This document shows, one piece after another, positions 45,210-52,593 of a DNA stretch of 64,000 bases (the stretch's first letter is position 1; every line of letters starts with the position of its first letter). The stretch lies in the NCBI RefSeq assembly GCF_003344865.1, contig NZ_CP031165.1:2237910-2301909 (forward strand). Direction: 5' to 3'. Made by a program: the position numbers and the translations under genes. Below the pieces are notes generated by a model that was not told the origin of the DNA, did no database searches, and worked only from the letters and a program-made list of their open reading frames with translations. The stretch comes from Euzebya pacifica (GTDB lineage Bacteria; Actinomycetota; Nitriliruptoria; Euzebyales; Euzebyaceae).

Positions 45210-46217
45210 TCAGCGGTCGGACGCTCCGATCGTCGACTGGCGGATGACCAGCTCGGTGGGCAGCAGCACCCGGCGCGGCCCGCCGTCGGGGGTGTCGAGC
45301 AGGTTCAGCAGTGCGCGGGCGGCCTCGGCGCCCTGGGTGGGGACCTGCTGGCGGATGGTGGTCAGCGGCGGGTCGAGGCGGGAGGCGAAGTCGAGGTCGT
45401 CGAAGCCGACGAGGGCGACGTCGTCGGGGACCGTGACGCCGGCTGCCTGCAGGGCCTCGAGGGCACCGGATGCGGTGGCGTCGTTGGCGCAGAAGATCGC
45501 ATCGACGCCACGCTCGAGCAGGCGGGGGACGGCGTCCGCGCCCGAGGGGGCGTTGAAGTCACCGGTGACGACGAGACCCTCGGTGGGCAGGCCCGCATCG
45601 GCCATGCCCACGCGGTAGCCGACCAGGCGGTCCTCACCCGCCACGCTGCCGGGGATGCCGGAGATGTGGGCGATGCGGGTGCGGCCGGTGTCGACGAGGT
45701 GCTGGACCACGCTGCGAGCTGCCTCGACGTTGTCGACGTCGACGTAGCTGGCGGTGTGGTCCTCGCGCCGGTGGCCGATCAGGACGGTCGGGATGGGCGA
45801 GGCGAGGAGCCCGTCCACCAACGGGTCGTCCAGCCAGTGCGCCGTGACGATCAATCCGTCGACCAGCCCCATCCGCTGGATGTCGGTCAGCGTTTCCTGC
45901 TTCGAGCGGTTGCCCAGCCACAACATCATGCCGGTGGCCCGCTCGGCGAGGACGTCGCTCATGCCCTGCAGCAAGCCGGAGAAGTAGGGGTCGACGAACA
46001 GCAGTGACGGCTCGAGGTGCATCACGACCCCGACCACGCCGGACCGCCCGGAGGCAAGGCTGCGAGCAGCGCGGTTGGGGGAGTAGCCGGTCTCGGCCAG
46101 GACGGCCTCGACCCGCGCCCGGGTACGCGGTGCCACGGACCCGCCGTTGAGGACGCGAGAGATCGTGGCGCGCGAGACCCCGCTCATCGACGCCAGGTCG
46201 TCCAGCGTCAGCGTCAT
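45210..46217 (-). CDS. LacI-family transcriptional regulator
   Basis: A 335-residue repressor. HTH and hinge (LDDLASMSGVSRATISRVLNG, then GYSPNRAARSLASGRSG) precede a periplasmic-binding-like sensor domain ending VRQQ/LVIRQST. It heads the binding-protein/permease/GH1 operon on the same strand and has two LacI-type operators upstream. It probably represses the operon until a beta-glucoside binds. ATG at 46217; the frame is open to 46271. Confidence 0.92.
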   Translation of the reverse strand: MTLTLDDLASMSGVSRATISRVLNGGSVAPRTRARVEAVLAETGYSPNRAARSLASGRSGVVGVVMHLEPSLLFVDPYFSGLLQGMSDVLAERATGMMLWLGNRSKQETLTDIQRMGLVDGLIVTAHWLDDPLVDGLLASPIPTVLIGHRREDHTASYVDVDNVEAARSVVQHLVDTGRTRIAHISGIPGSVAGEDRLVGYRVGMADAGLPTEGLVVTGDFNAPSGADAVPRLLERGVDAIFCANDATASGALEALQAAGVTVPDDVALVGFDDLDFASRLDPPLTTIRQQVPTQGAEAARALLNLLDTPDGGPRRVLLPTELVIRQSTIGASDR

Positions 46218-46255
46218 CGAACACCCTCTCTGCGGCTCGCCTCCCACGCGGCTCG

Positions 46256-46271
46256 TTGGAAGCGCTCTCAA
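46256..46271. promoter_or_regulatory. LacI-type operator 1
   Basis: TTGGAAGCGCTCTCAA is a near-palindrome centred on AGCGCT (46261-46266), the core expected for LacI/GalR proteins. It lies 39 bases upstream of the lacI start codon. Confidence 0.7.
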
Positions 46272-46318
46272 CCTATTGCGCTACGAGACCGCTGGTCAAG
46301 AGGGAAATACGCGGTACA

Positions 46319-46333
46319 TGAAAGCGCTCTCAA
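46319..46333. promoter_or_regulatory. LacI-type operator 2
   Basis: TGAAAGCGCTCTCAA repeats the first operator with its centre exactly 62 bp away, close to six helical turns. This would place two repressor dimers on the same DNA face and allow looping or cooperative binding. Confidence 0.7.
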
Positions 46334-46371
46334 AGGTGGACGCGGGGTCCCCGTGCCCGAACAACGAGAAA

Positions 46372-46393
46372 CGCCACCCCGGGCGGGGTGGCG
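46372..46393 (-). terminator. Terminator downstream of the tRNA-like remnant
   Basis: A perfect 9-bp stem (CGCCACCCC / GGGGTGGCG on the plus strand) is followed on the minus strand by TTTCTCGTTGTT, a good intrinsic terminator. It lies just beyond the tRNA-like remnant at 46413-46460, as the other tRNA fragments also have terminators. Confidence 0.65.
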
Positions 46394-46412
46394 CTGTGTC
46401 CTGTGAAGGTGT

Positions 46413-46460
46413 TGCGTCCGGAGGCGCGGATTCCGAACCGCGGATCTACGGTCCCGGGTG
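46413..46460 (-). pseudogene. Decayed tRNA-Pro 3' half (scar 1)
   Basis: On the minus strand this reads from an anticodon-loop-like CCCGGGACCG through a T arm (CCGCGGTTCGGAATCCGCG) to an acceptor-like CTCCGGACGCA. It is clearly related to the fragments at 52179 and 53648, but has an extra G in the T loop and a CGCA end instead of CCA. It cannot be a functional tRNA and lacks the 5' half. Confidence 0.5.
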
Positions 46461-46479
46461 AGTCCAACTCCGCGGTGTG

Positions 46480-46614
46480 GGAGCAGGTCCGCCGAACAGG
46501 CCCTTCACGACTGGGCGTGGAGATGAGGTCGGGGACGCCTGGCGGCACCCTGCAACGCCCGCGGGACCGCCCTGCGGGACCGGTTGGGGTGGGGCCAGCA
46601 TCGACTCTTCACGA
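46480..46614 (-). pseudogene. Decayed start of a third lipoprotein copy
   Basis: Directly after the lipoprotein stop at 46615, the minus strand repeats the 5' end of that gene (similar from GAGTCGATGCTGG onward, about 70 bases) but then diverges, with no open frame of useful length. The same decayed block recurs at 52340-52473. It is a relic of a tandem duplication. Confidence 0.5.
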
Positions 46615-47016
46615 TCAGAACCCGGGTTCGTTTCTGAGACTCCAGAGGTCATCGTTGCACAGCGGTGAGGGATAGGTGGCCTCGCCCCCGCTTTCGCTGA
46701 CCGCTGTCGCGGTGGCGTTGACACACCGATCATCGGGTAGTCCCGGCACCGGATGCACACTGTCCACCGACATCTCGAAGGTGGCTGTGCCGCTGGGATC
46801 GAACCGCTCTGGCAACGGCCGCTCGTGGACCACCACGGTCACCGTCACCGAGTCCTCTCGGGCACGGTTGCTGATCGTGAACCGCCGAGCCTCGCACGAC
46901 GCCGCCGTCGTCCCAAGCACCGCCACGATCACCGCCAACCTGGCGGCACCCTTCCACGCCCGCCGGACCGCCCTGCGGGACCGGTTGGGGTCGGGCCAGC
47001 ACCGACTCGTCTCCAT
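46615..47016 (-). CDS. Small exported protein, tandem paralogue A
   Basis: A 133-residue protein of no family I know. It has a basic N-terminus, a hydrophobic signal segment (about 25-40, with a lipobox-like AASC) and then a compact beta-rich domain (SVTVTVVVHERPLPERF, SGTATFEMSVDSV) with two cysteines before the conserved ending SPLCNDDLWSLRNEPGF. It starts 2 bases after the stop codon of paralogue B, so the two form a coupled pair. The mature domains are nearly identical. Confidence 0.7.
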   Translation of the reverse strand: METSRCWPDPNRSRRAVRRAWKGAARLAVIVAVLGTTAASCEARRFTISNRAREDSVTVTVVVHERPLPERFDPSGTATFEMSVDSVHPVPGLPDDRCVNATATAVSESGGEATYPSPLCNDDLWSLRNEPGF

Positions 47017-47018
47017 GA

Positions 47019-47426
47019 TCAGAACCCCGGTTCGTTTCTGAGACTCCAGAGGTCATCGTTGCACAGCGGTGAGGGATAGGTGGCCTCGCCCCCGCTTTCG
47101 CTGACCGCTGTCGCGGTGGCGTTGACACACCGATCATCCGGCAGTCCCGGCACTGGACGCACACTGCCCACCGACATCTCGAAGGTGGCTGTGCCGCTGG
47201 GATCAAACCGCTCTGGCAACGGCCACTCGTGGACCACCACCGTCACCGTCACCGAACCATCCGTCGCAACGTTGCTGATCGTGAACGGCTGGCGGGCACA
47301 CGCCGCGACCGTCGTGACCAGCACGGCCAGCACGATTGCCCACCGGGCGGTGACGGCCACCGGCCCGTGGGCTCGTCCCGCACCATCCCGTGCTGCCCGG
47401 TTTGCCTGCCGCTCGCCCCGGTTCAT
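47019..47426 (-). CDS. Small lipoprotein, tandem paralogue B
   Basis: A 135-residue paralogue of the gene at 46615. The last 80 residues are nearly identical, while the signal segment differs (AVLVTTVAAC, a better lipobox). The ATG at 47426 is the best start. The frame runs open to 47765, but that stretch reads through the SMP-30-like relic. Function unknown. The genes sit between a decayed sugar operon end and tRNA-derived scars, as if carried on an integrated element. Confidence 0.65.
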   Translation of the reverse strand: MNRGERQANRAARDGAGRAHGPVAVTARWAIVLAVLVTTVAACARQPFTISNVATDGSVTVTVVVHEWPLPERFDPSGTATFEMSVGSVRPVPGLPDDRCVNATATAVSESGGEATYPSPLCNDDLWSLRNEPGF

Positions 47427-47593
47427 GACTGACAGGTCAATCGTGCGATTCGTGGTGCGGACCTCCATGTCGCCGTTCACGCTGAACCGGCCGGATCCGA
47501 CCATCCCTGGCAGACCGACCGTGACCTCGGGCCGCCGTGCCACGAACCACGTCCCAGACCTGCCACCCGAGAGGCAGGCGGCCATGCAGATGG

Positions 47594-47662
47594 CTAGTCG
47601 TGCCACCGTGGCCCCTCGTAGAAGTGTCCTCCCTCGAGCAACGTCGTCAGCTCGTACTCCAT
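47594..47662 (-). pseudogene. SMP-30/gluconolactonase N-terminal remnant
   Basis: An ATG with GGGAG six bases upstream encodes 22 residues including LLEGGHFYEGPRWHD, the hallmark opening of SMP-30/gluconolactonase proteins, then hits TAG. Further weak similarity (LPGMVGSGRF...GDMEVRTTNRT) continues in other frames toward 47430. It is the likely original fourth gene of the ABC operon at 47779-51646, truncated and decayed where the lipoprotein pair begins. Confidence 0.55.
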
Positions 47663-47778
47663 CGTCGACTCCCTGGTTCGTCGGCGGTCTCCCCGGTCGC
47701 GTCACCCTATGACGAACGGACCCGACGAGGAGCCGATGACAGAAATCGTGTTCTCGTCCCAGCAACCCCGAACAGCAG

Positions 47779-48639
47779 CTACTTCTCCCCGCCCACCGCG
47801 AAGCCGGACATGAACGGTTTCTGCAGGGCCACGAAGACCAGCACCGGGGGTACCGAGGCGAGCAGGGCGCCCAGCATCAGCGGACCGTAGGTCAGCGACT
47901 GGCCCGTGTTGAGCAACGTGCCGAGACCGACCTGGACCAGCTGGTCACGCTGGTCGGCCACGATCAGCAACGGCCACAGGTACATGTTCCAGGCGTAGAC
48001 GAACTGGATGACCGCCAAGGCACCGATGGCGTTCCACGACAGCGGGATGAGGATGCGCCACAGGAACTGCAACGGGCCGGCGCCGTCCAGCTGCGCGGCC
48101 TCCGACAGGTCGGCCGGCAGGTTGGCGAAGTGCTGGCGGAACAGGAACGCCCCGGTCGCGGAGGCGAAGAACGGGACCGTCAGCCCCAGCACCGAGTCGT
48201 TCCAGCCGAACCCGTTGACGATCCGGAACAGGGCGAGGATGGAGATCTCGGTCGGCATCAGCAGCGTGACCAGCACGAAGCCGAAGACCAGCCACTTGCC
48301 GGGGAAGCGGAAGTAGACGAACGCTAGGCCGGCCAGCAGGGCGGTGATGGTCTTGCCGACGGTGATCGCCAGCGCCTGGATGGTGGAGTTCAGCATGTAG
48401 CGGCCCAACGACCGGGCCTCCCACACGGCTTCGAAGTTGTCGCCGAACGCGGTCCCGGGCGTCAGCTGGTACTGGAAGACCTCGGGGTTGGTCTGGGTCG
48501 ACACCAGCGCCGCGTAGAGCACGGGCAGGCCGATGACGATGCAGGACCCCAGCAGCGCCGCGTGCAGGCCCAGGCGCCGACGACGAGACGCTGGCGGGGC
48601 CGATGACGCGGCGGTCCTGGTGCGGCGGAAGAAGGCCAT
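47779..48639 (-). CDS. Sugar ABC permease, MalG type (second operon)
   Basis: A 286-residue CUT1 permease with six helices. The EAA loop is EAAQLDGAGPLQFLWRILIPLSWNA and the end is LQKPFMSGFAVGGEK. Its stop is TGA-less standard length with no insert, unlike the MalG protein of the first operon. It begins one base after the MalF-type gene. Confidence 0.92.
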   Translation of the reverse strand: MAFFRRTRTAASSAPPASRRRRLGLHAALLGSCIVIGLPVLYAALVSTQTNPEVFQYQLTPGTAFGDNFEAVWEARSLGRYMLNSTIQALAITVGKTITALLAGLAFVYFRFPGKWLVFGFVLVTLLMPTEISILALFRIVNGFGWNDSVLGLTVPFFASATGAFLFRQHFANLPADLSEAAQLDGAGPLQFLWRILIPLSWNAIGALAVIQFVYAWNMYLWPLLIVADQRDQLVQVGLGTLLNTGQSLTYGPLMLGALLASVPPVLVFVALQKPFMSGFAVGGEK

Positions 48640-48640
48640 C

Positions 48641-50098
48641 TCAGGCTCCGTAGCTGACGCGTCGGCCGGTGGATCGGAACTGCCAGGCGGTGACCACGAG
48701 CACCATGGCGAGCAGGATCAGCGACTGCGCCGCGCCCTCCCCGAACGACCCGTTGACCCGCCCGGCCCGCACCAGGCTGAACATCATGTCGGTGGTGGCG
48801 CCCACGGGCCCACCAGCGGTCAGGTAGTCGATCGTCCCGAAGATCTCGAAGAACGCGTAGGTGAGGTTGGTGACGACGAGGAAGAACGTGATGGGTGACA
48901 GGGCGGGAAGGATGATGAATCGCATGCGCTGCCAGCCGTTCGCGCCGTCGATCCGGCTGGCCTCGATGATGTCATTGGGCACCGTCTGCAGCCCCGCCAG
49001 GTAGAAGAGGATGTTGAACCCGAGGGTCTTCCAGACGCTGGCGAGGATGACGACGGACCGGGCAAGCGTCGGGTCGGTTCGGTAGTTCGGCAGCTCGAAG
49101 GGCGTGAGCGCCTCCACCAGGTGCCCGGCGATGCCGGCGATCGGATCGAAGATCACGTAGAACAGGACCCCGGCGATCGGGGGGCTGATCGCGTACGGCC
49201 AGATCAGGAAGGTGCGGTACAGCCCCTGGCCACGGAGGGGCTGGAAGGCCAGCCAGGCGATGCCCAGCCCCAGCGCCAGGCCGATCAGGACCGTCCCTGC
49301 GGACAGGATCAGCGTGGTCGTGAAGACCCGCTGATAGGCGTCGCCGAGCACCGCGATCGTCAGCGTGATCAAGGCGGCGCCACCGATCAGCCCCCGGACC
49401 CGTGGCAGCCACCACGGCACGGCGTCGCCCATCACATGGACCGTCGTGCGTCGGCGGCGGACGACCACCACGGCCGTGGCGACCACCCACGCAACGGACA
49501 GGACGATGGCCACCGGATCCGCCGAGGGCTCCATCAGCCTCGTGAAGTTGCCGAGGCACACGAACGGCTGGTTCGGGGCAGACAGCCGCACGATCCTCGT
49601 GGACAGGCGAACGGTCTCCACCGCCGGCCAGTACAGGAAGACCACCAGCACGGCGAGCGTGGGGGCGAGGAGCAGCAGCGGTACCGCGGGGCCGGTCCTG
49701 AACGCCCCGCCGCCCTGTTCCAGGGAGGTGTCGCGCAGCCGTCCCTGCTGCACGGCCGCCATCCGGGCGAGCCACACGACGGCGGCCAGCAGCGCGGCGG
49801 TGGTCGCCACGGCGATGCCGATGCCGAGCCACAGCTCCACCGGATCGCGGCCGGGTTCGAACGTGCAGCCACGAAGCGGCACGGTGACCAGCAGTGGCCC
49901 GACGGACCCGACCACAGCACCGATGACGCCGCCGGCGCGTCGGTCCAGCCGCAGCCTCGGCCAGACGACGAGGCCGACCAGCAGGCCGACGGCTGCGGTT
50001 GTGGCATGCATGGGCAGCATGCTGGCATGGACGGCGAAGCCCCCGTCCTCCGGCAGCTGCGCCAGGACGGGGACCACGAGCAGGGAAGTCATCGACAT
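48641..50098 (-). CDS. Sugar ABC permease, MalF type, with extra N-terminal membrane region
   Basis: A 485-residue permease, about 180 residues longer than usual. The C-terminal half (about 215-485) is a normal CUT1 permease with loop EASRIDGANGWQRMRFIILPALSP. The N-terminal half adds several hydrophobic segments and a charged loop (MHATTAAVGLLVGLVVWPRL, then LLLLAPTLAVLVVFLYWPAVETV, itself like the first helix of a MalF protein). The gap between that helix and the core contains an extra pair of helices. Start has no clear ribosome binding site. Confidence 0.85.
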   Translation of the reverse strand: MSMTSLLVVPVLAQLPEDGGFAVHASMLPMHATTAAVGLLVGLVVWPRLRLDRRAGGVIGAVVGSVGPLLVTVPLRGCTFEPGRDPVELWLGIGIAVATTAALLAAVVWLARMAAVQQGRLRDTSLEQGGGAFRTGPAVPLLLLAPTLAVLVVFLYWPAVETVRLSTRIVRLSAPNQPFVCLGNFTRLMEPSADPVAIVLSVAWVVATAVVVVRRRRTTVHVMGDAVPWWLPRVRGLIGGAALITLTIAVLGDAYQRVFTTTLILSAGTVLIGLALGLGIAWLAFQPLRGQGLYRTFLIWPYAISPPIAGVLFYVIFDPIAGIAGHLVEALTPFELPNYRTDPTLARSVVILASVWKTLGFNILFYLAGLQTVPNDIIEASRIDGANGWQRMRFIILPALSPITFFLVVTNLTYAFFEIFGTIDYLTAGGPVGATTDMMFSLVRAGRVNGSFGEGAAQSLILLAMVLVVTAWQFRSTGRRVSYGA

Positions 50099-50111
50099 CG
50101 ACGAACGCGAG

Positions 50112-50141
50112 GGGCCCGGCCCCCGTACGGAGGCCGGGCCC
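50112..50141. terminator. Hairpin between binding-protein and permease genes
   Basis: A perfect 10-bp stem (GGGCCCGGCC / GGCCGGGCCC) with a 10-base loop fills the 51-base gap between the binding protein and MalF-type genes. No T run follows. It is likely a partial terminator or mRNA stabiliser that keeps the binding protein in excess of the permeases. Confidence 0.55.
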
Positions 50142-50149
50142 GACGGGTG

Positions 50150-51646
50150 CTACTGGGCCGCGTAGAGGGCGGTGTAGTCGTCCAGCAGGGTCTGCGCCTC
50201 GGCGTCGGCGGCGGCCATGCGCTCTGCCGGGTCGACGTCGTTGACGAGGATGTCCTCGATGGCGCCCGTGACGACGTCACGGATGGCGACGAACGACCCG
50301 AGGATCGCGCCCTGGCTGGCGACGCTGCCGTCCGCAGCGGCGAGCTGCTCTCCGGCGACGCGGGAGTTCGGGTTCTCCTCGAACCAGCCCTCGTCCTCCA
50401 GCAGGGAGATGGCCGACTCGGTGATCGGGATGTAGCCGGTGACCTTGTGCCAGTCGGCGGCGTTCTCGGGGTTGGAGAAGAACTGCAGGAAGGCCAGCGC
50501 GGCGTCCTGTTCAGCGGTCTCCAGGCCGTTGGTCAGCCACAGCGTGGCGCCACCGATCAGGTTGCCGGCGTAGTCGACCTCGCCGTTGTGGGGCATGGGC
50601 GAGGCCACGACGTCGAACCCGGCGGCGGTGCCGTCCTCGGTCAGGATCGTGGTGTCGGAGGAGGAGTAGACCAGCAGCGGGACCTCGCCGGCGATGAAGG
50701 CGTTGTAGGTGCCGGACCAGTCGCGCTGGGTGCCGGTGTAGACGTAGTGCCCGGCGTCCTCCATGTCGGCCCACCAGCTGACGAAGTCGACGGCGGCCTG
50801 CGAGTCGAGCTCGACCTCGGAGGCCCGCTCGGACCGACCGTTGTCGCCGTTGGCGATCACCGCGCCCTGCTGGCCGAGGGACTGCTCGAAGAACCAGCCG
50901 TGGTTGGGCCACGTGATACAGCCGGTGGGTGCCTCGGGCAGCGCGGCGACGGCCTCACAGGCGGCGTCGACGTCGGCCCAGGTGGCGGGCGGCTCGGTGA
51001 TCCCCGCCTCCGCGAGCATCGTCGTGTTGGAGAACATGATGGCGCTGGAGGTGTTCCAGGGCATCGAGGTGAACTGGCCGTCGAGGGTGTAGTAGTCGCG
51101 GGCAGGGGCGACGACGTCGTCGAGCACGACCGGCTCGCCGAGGATCTCGTCGCGGCCATCGATCAGCTCCTCGAGGTTGGCGAAGAGCGGACCGTTGGCG
51201 GTCTGGGCGTCACGGGCTTCCTGCGTGGCGACCTCGAAGTACTGCACGATCGCGGGGGCGTCGCCCTGCTCGGCGGCCAGCTGGGTGGCCTGGAACAGCG
51301 ACTCGTAGTCGTCGTAGCCCTGGATGTCGATGGCGATCTCTGGGTGGGCCTCGGTGAACGCCGTGGCGACGTCGCGGGCCCAGTCCAGCCGGTAATCGGT
51401 GAAGGCGACCCACATCTGGATCTCGGTGGCTTCCGCAGCCTCCTCGGTCGCGTCCTCGGTGTCCTCCGCGGTCTCCTCGGTCTCCTCGGCCTCTTCCGTC
51501 TCGGCCGAGGGCTCGTCGTCGGTTGGCTCGGCGGCGTCGTCGGTGGCCTCTGCGGCCTCCTCGGTGGCGTCGTCGGTGGTGTCGTCAGCGCTGCAGGCGG
51601 CCATCAGCATGGCCATCACGAGCAACGCGAGCAGGGAACGCTTCAC
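50150..51646 (-). CDS. Sugar ABC substrate-binding lipoprotein (second operon)
   Basis: A 498-residue SBP-1 lipoprotein. GTG start with AGGAG 8 bases upstream; lipobox LMAAC at about residue 18; an unusually long Glu/Thr/Asp-only tether (about 20-70). The body includes TAFTEAHPEIAIDIQGYDDYESLF and TNGLETAEQDAALAFLQFFSNPENA. The ligand is unknown. The SMP-30 remnant at the end of the operon hints at sugar lactone or aldose metabolism. Confidence 0.9.
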   Translation of the reverse strand: MKRSLLALLVMAMLMAACSADDTTDDATEEAAEATDDAAEPTDDEPSAETEEAEETEETAEDTEDATEEAAEATEIQMWVAFTDYRLDWARDVATAFTEAHPEIAIDIQGYDDYESLFQATQLAAEQGDAPAIVQYFEVATQEARDAQTANGPLFANLEELIDGRDEILGEPVVLDDVVAPARDYYTLDGQFTSMPWNTSSAIMFSNTTMLAEAGITEPPATWADVDAACEAVAALPEAPTGCITWPNHGWFFEQSLGQQGAVIANGDNGRSERASEVELDSQAAVDFVSWWADMEDAGHYVYTGTQRDWSGTYNAFIAGEVPLLVYSSSDTTILTEDGTAAGFDVVASPMPHNGEVDYAGNLIGGATLWLTNGLETAEQDAALAFLQFFSNPENAADWHKVTGYIPITESAISLLEDEGWFEENPNSRVAGEQLAAADGSVASQGAILGSFVAIRDVVTGAIEDILVNDVDPAERMAAADAEAQTLLDDYTALYAAQ

Positions 51647-51773
51647 GGCAGGGACTCCTGGTCATCGGCGGGATCGCTCGGGTCAGCCCCGAGCAGGCGC
51701 GGACGCTAGGAACCACCTGTGAACAGCGGCCGTGTCGCCGGTGTTGCGCTGGTGAACCAGAGGCTCACGGGGG

Positions 51774-51857
51774 ATGACGTTCGGAAACGCAGATCCGCGG
51801 ACGGGGCAGGAACCGGGGACCTTCGCCCACGAGCTGGGTCACCTCGCGACGTTGTAG
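51774..51857 (+). pseudogene. Possible fragment of a zinc metallopeptidase
   Basis: A 27-codon frame encodes GTFAHELGHLATL then stops. HELGH is the HExxH zinc motif of metallopeptidases such as ImmA/IrrE, common on mobile elements. Nothing else of such a gene is visible, so this is either a relic or chance. Confidence 0.2.
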
Positions 51858-51998
51858 CGGACGAACCGGTCAGCAAGCGGCATCGACGTCCTCTCCGTTG
51901 ACCAGGTGGTCGGTGCAGGAGGGGGGACGAGCAGACCCGCCGCCGTGTGTCAGACGGATCCCCACAGCGGCTCCGCGGAGCCGTCGCCGCGGGGTTGT

Positions 51999-52016
51999 GA
52001 CACACGAAATGACACA
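51999..52016. repeat. TGACAC direct-repeat pair (arm-site-like) 1
   Basis: TGACAC-N6-TGACAC with 12-bp period, followed by an inverted TGTGTCA at 52024-52030. The same pair occurs at 52287 and 53757 about 64 bp from tRNA fragments, as expected of integrase arm-type sites. Confidence 0.5.
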
Positions 52017-52131
52017 CGATCCATGTGTCACAGGCCCGCTTCTGCCCTGATTTGCGCACAGGTGTTCGATCTGGGACCTGTGCGTTCCCTGCCCCCGTAG
52101 GAGGTGAAAGTGGCCTCCTGGAACGACAAAA

Positions 52132-52170
52132 GGCCTGCTCAGCGCCCTGTCAGGGGGCGGCCGGCAGGCC
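52132..52170 (-). terminator. Terminator of tRNA-Pro remnant (scar 2)
   Basis: GGCCTGC and GCAGGCC close a long stem with an inner CGCCCTG/CAGGGGGCG helix. On the minus strand it ends in TTTTGTCG. It lies just after the tRNA 3' end, as in a normal tRNA transcription unit. Confidence 0.75.
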
Positions 52171-52178
52171 CGTTGAAG

Positions 52179-52223
52179 TGGTCGGGATGCGCGGATTCGA
52201 ACCGCGGATCTCCGGTCCCCCAG
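52179..52223 (-). pseudogene. tRNA-Pro(GGG) 3' half, att-like scar 2
   Basis: On the minus strand this 45-base segment runs from the anticodon loop (CTGGGGG, anticodon GGG) through the anticodon 3' stem, a perfect T arm (CCGCGGTTCGAATCCGCG) and an acceptor end CATCCCGACCA. The 5' half is absent: no CGGGATG lies at the expected distance. Truncation at the anticodon loop is typical of tyrosine-integrase core sites. Confidence 0.75.
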
Positions 52224-52286
52224 ACAGCCGGACGGAGGCGTGAAAGGGCAGCTCAGCGTAGGTTCAAAGAGACCTCGCATTGCTAA

Positions 52287-52304
52287 TGACACCTGAATTG
52301 ACAC
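52287..52304. repeat. TGACAC direct-repeat pair 2
   Basis: TGACAC-N6-TGACAC, 64 bp from the end of the tRNA fragment at 52179-52223, with the same spacing and orientation as the copy beside the fragment at 53648-53692. Confidence 0.5.
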
Positions 52305-52339
52305 CGGCGAGACGGGCGAGTGGGGACGCCGTGGTGTAG

Positions 52340-52593
52340 GTGCAGGTCCGCCTAACAGGTTCTTCACGACTGGGCGTGGAGATGAGGTCGGGGACACCTG
52401 GCGGCTCCCTGCCACGCCCGCGGAACCGTTCTACGGGACCGGTCGGGGTCGGGCCAGCACCGACTCTTCACGATCAGAACCCCGGTTCGTCGCTGAGCAC
52501 CCAGAGGTCATCGTTGCACAGCGGTGAGGGATAGGTGGCCTCCACCCCGCTCTCGCTGACCGGGACGATCAGGCCGCACAACTCCTGGACCAC
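52340..52593 (-). pseudogene. Truncated lipoprotein copy C plus decayed copy start
   Basis: 52474-52593 encodes the last 39 residues of a third lipoprotein paralogue (VSESGVEATYPSPLCNDDLW...DEPGF). It is cut off upstream exactly where the transposase reading frame ends. 52340-52473 is the same decayed copy-start block seen at 46480-46614. The block pair (att scar, decayed start, lipoprotein end) is thus duplicated between 46.4 and 52.2 kb. Confidence 0.7.

Noticed and set aside
52179-52260. A complete tRNA-Pro gene at scar 2 or scar 3
   Set aside because: The acceptor 5' strand (CGGGATG), D arm and 5' anticodon stem are absent at the required distances, so only the 3' half is present.
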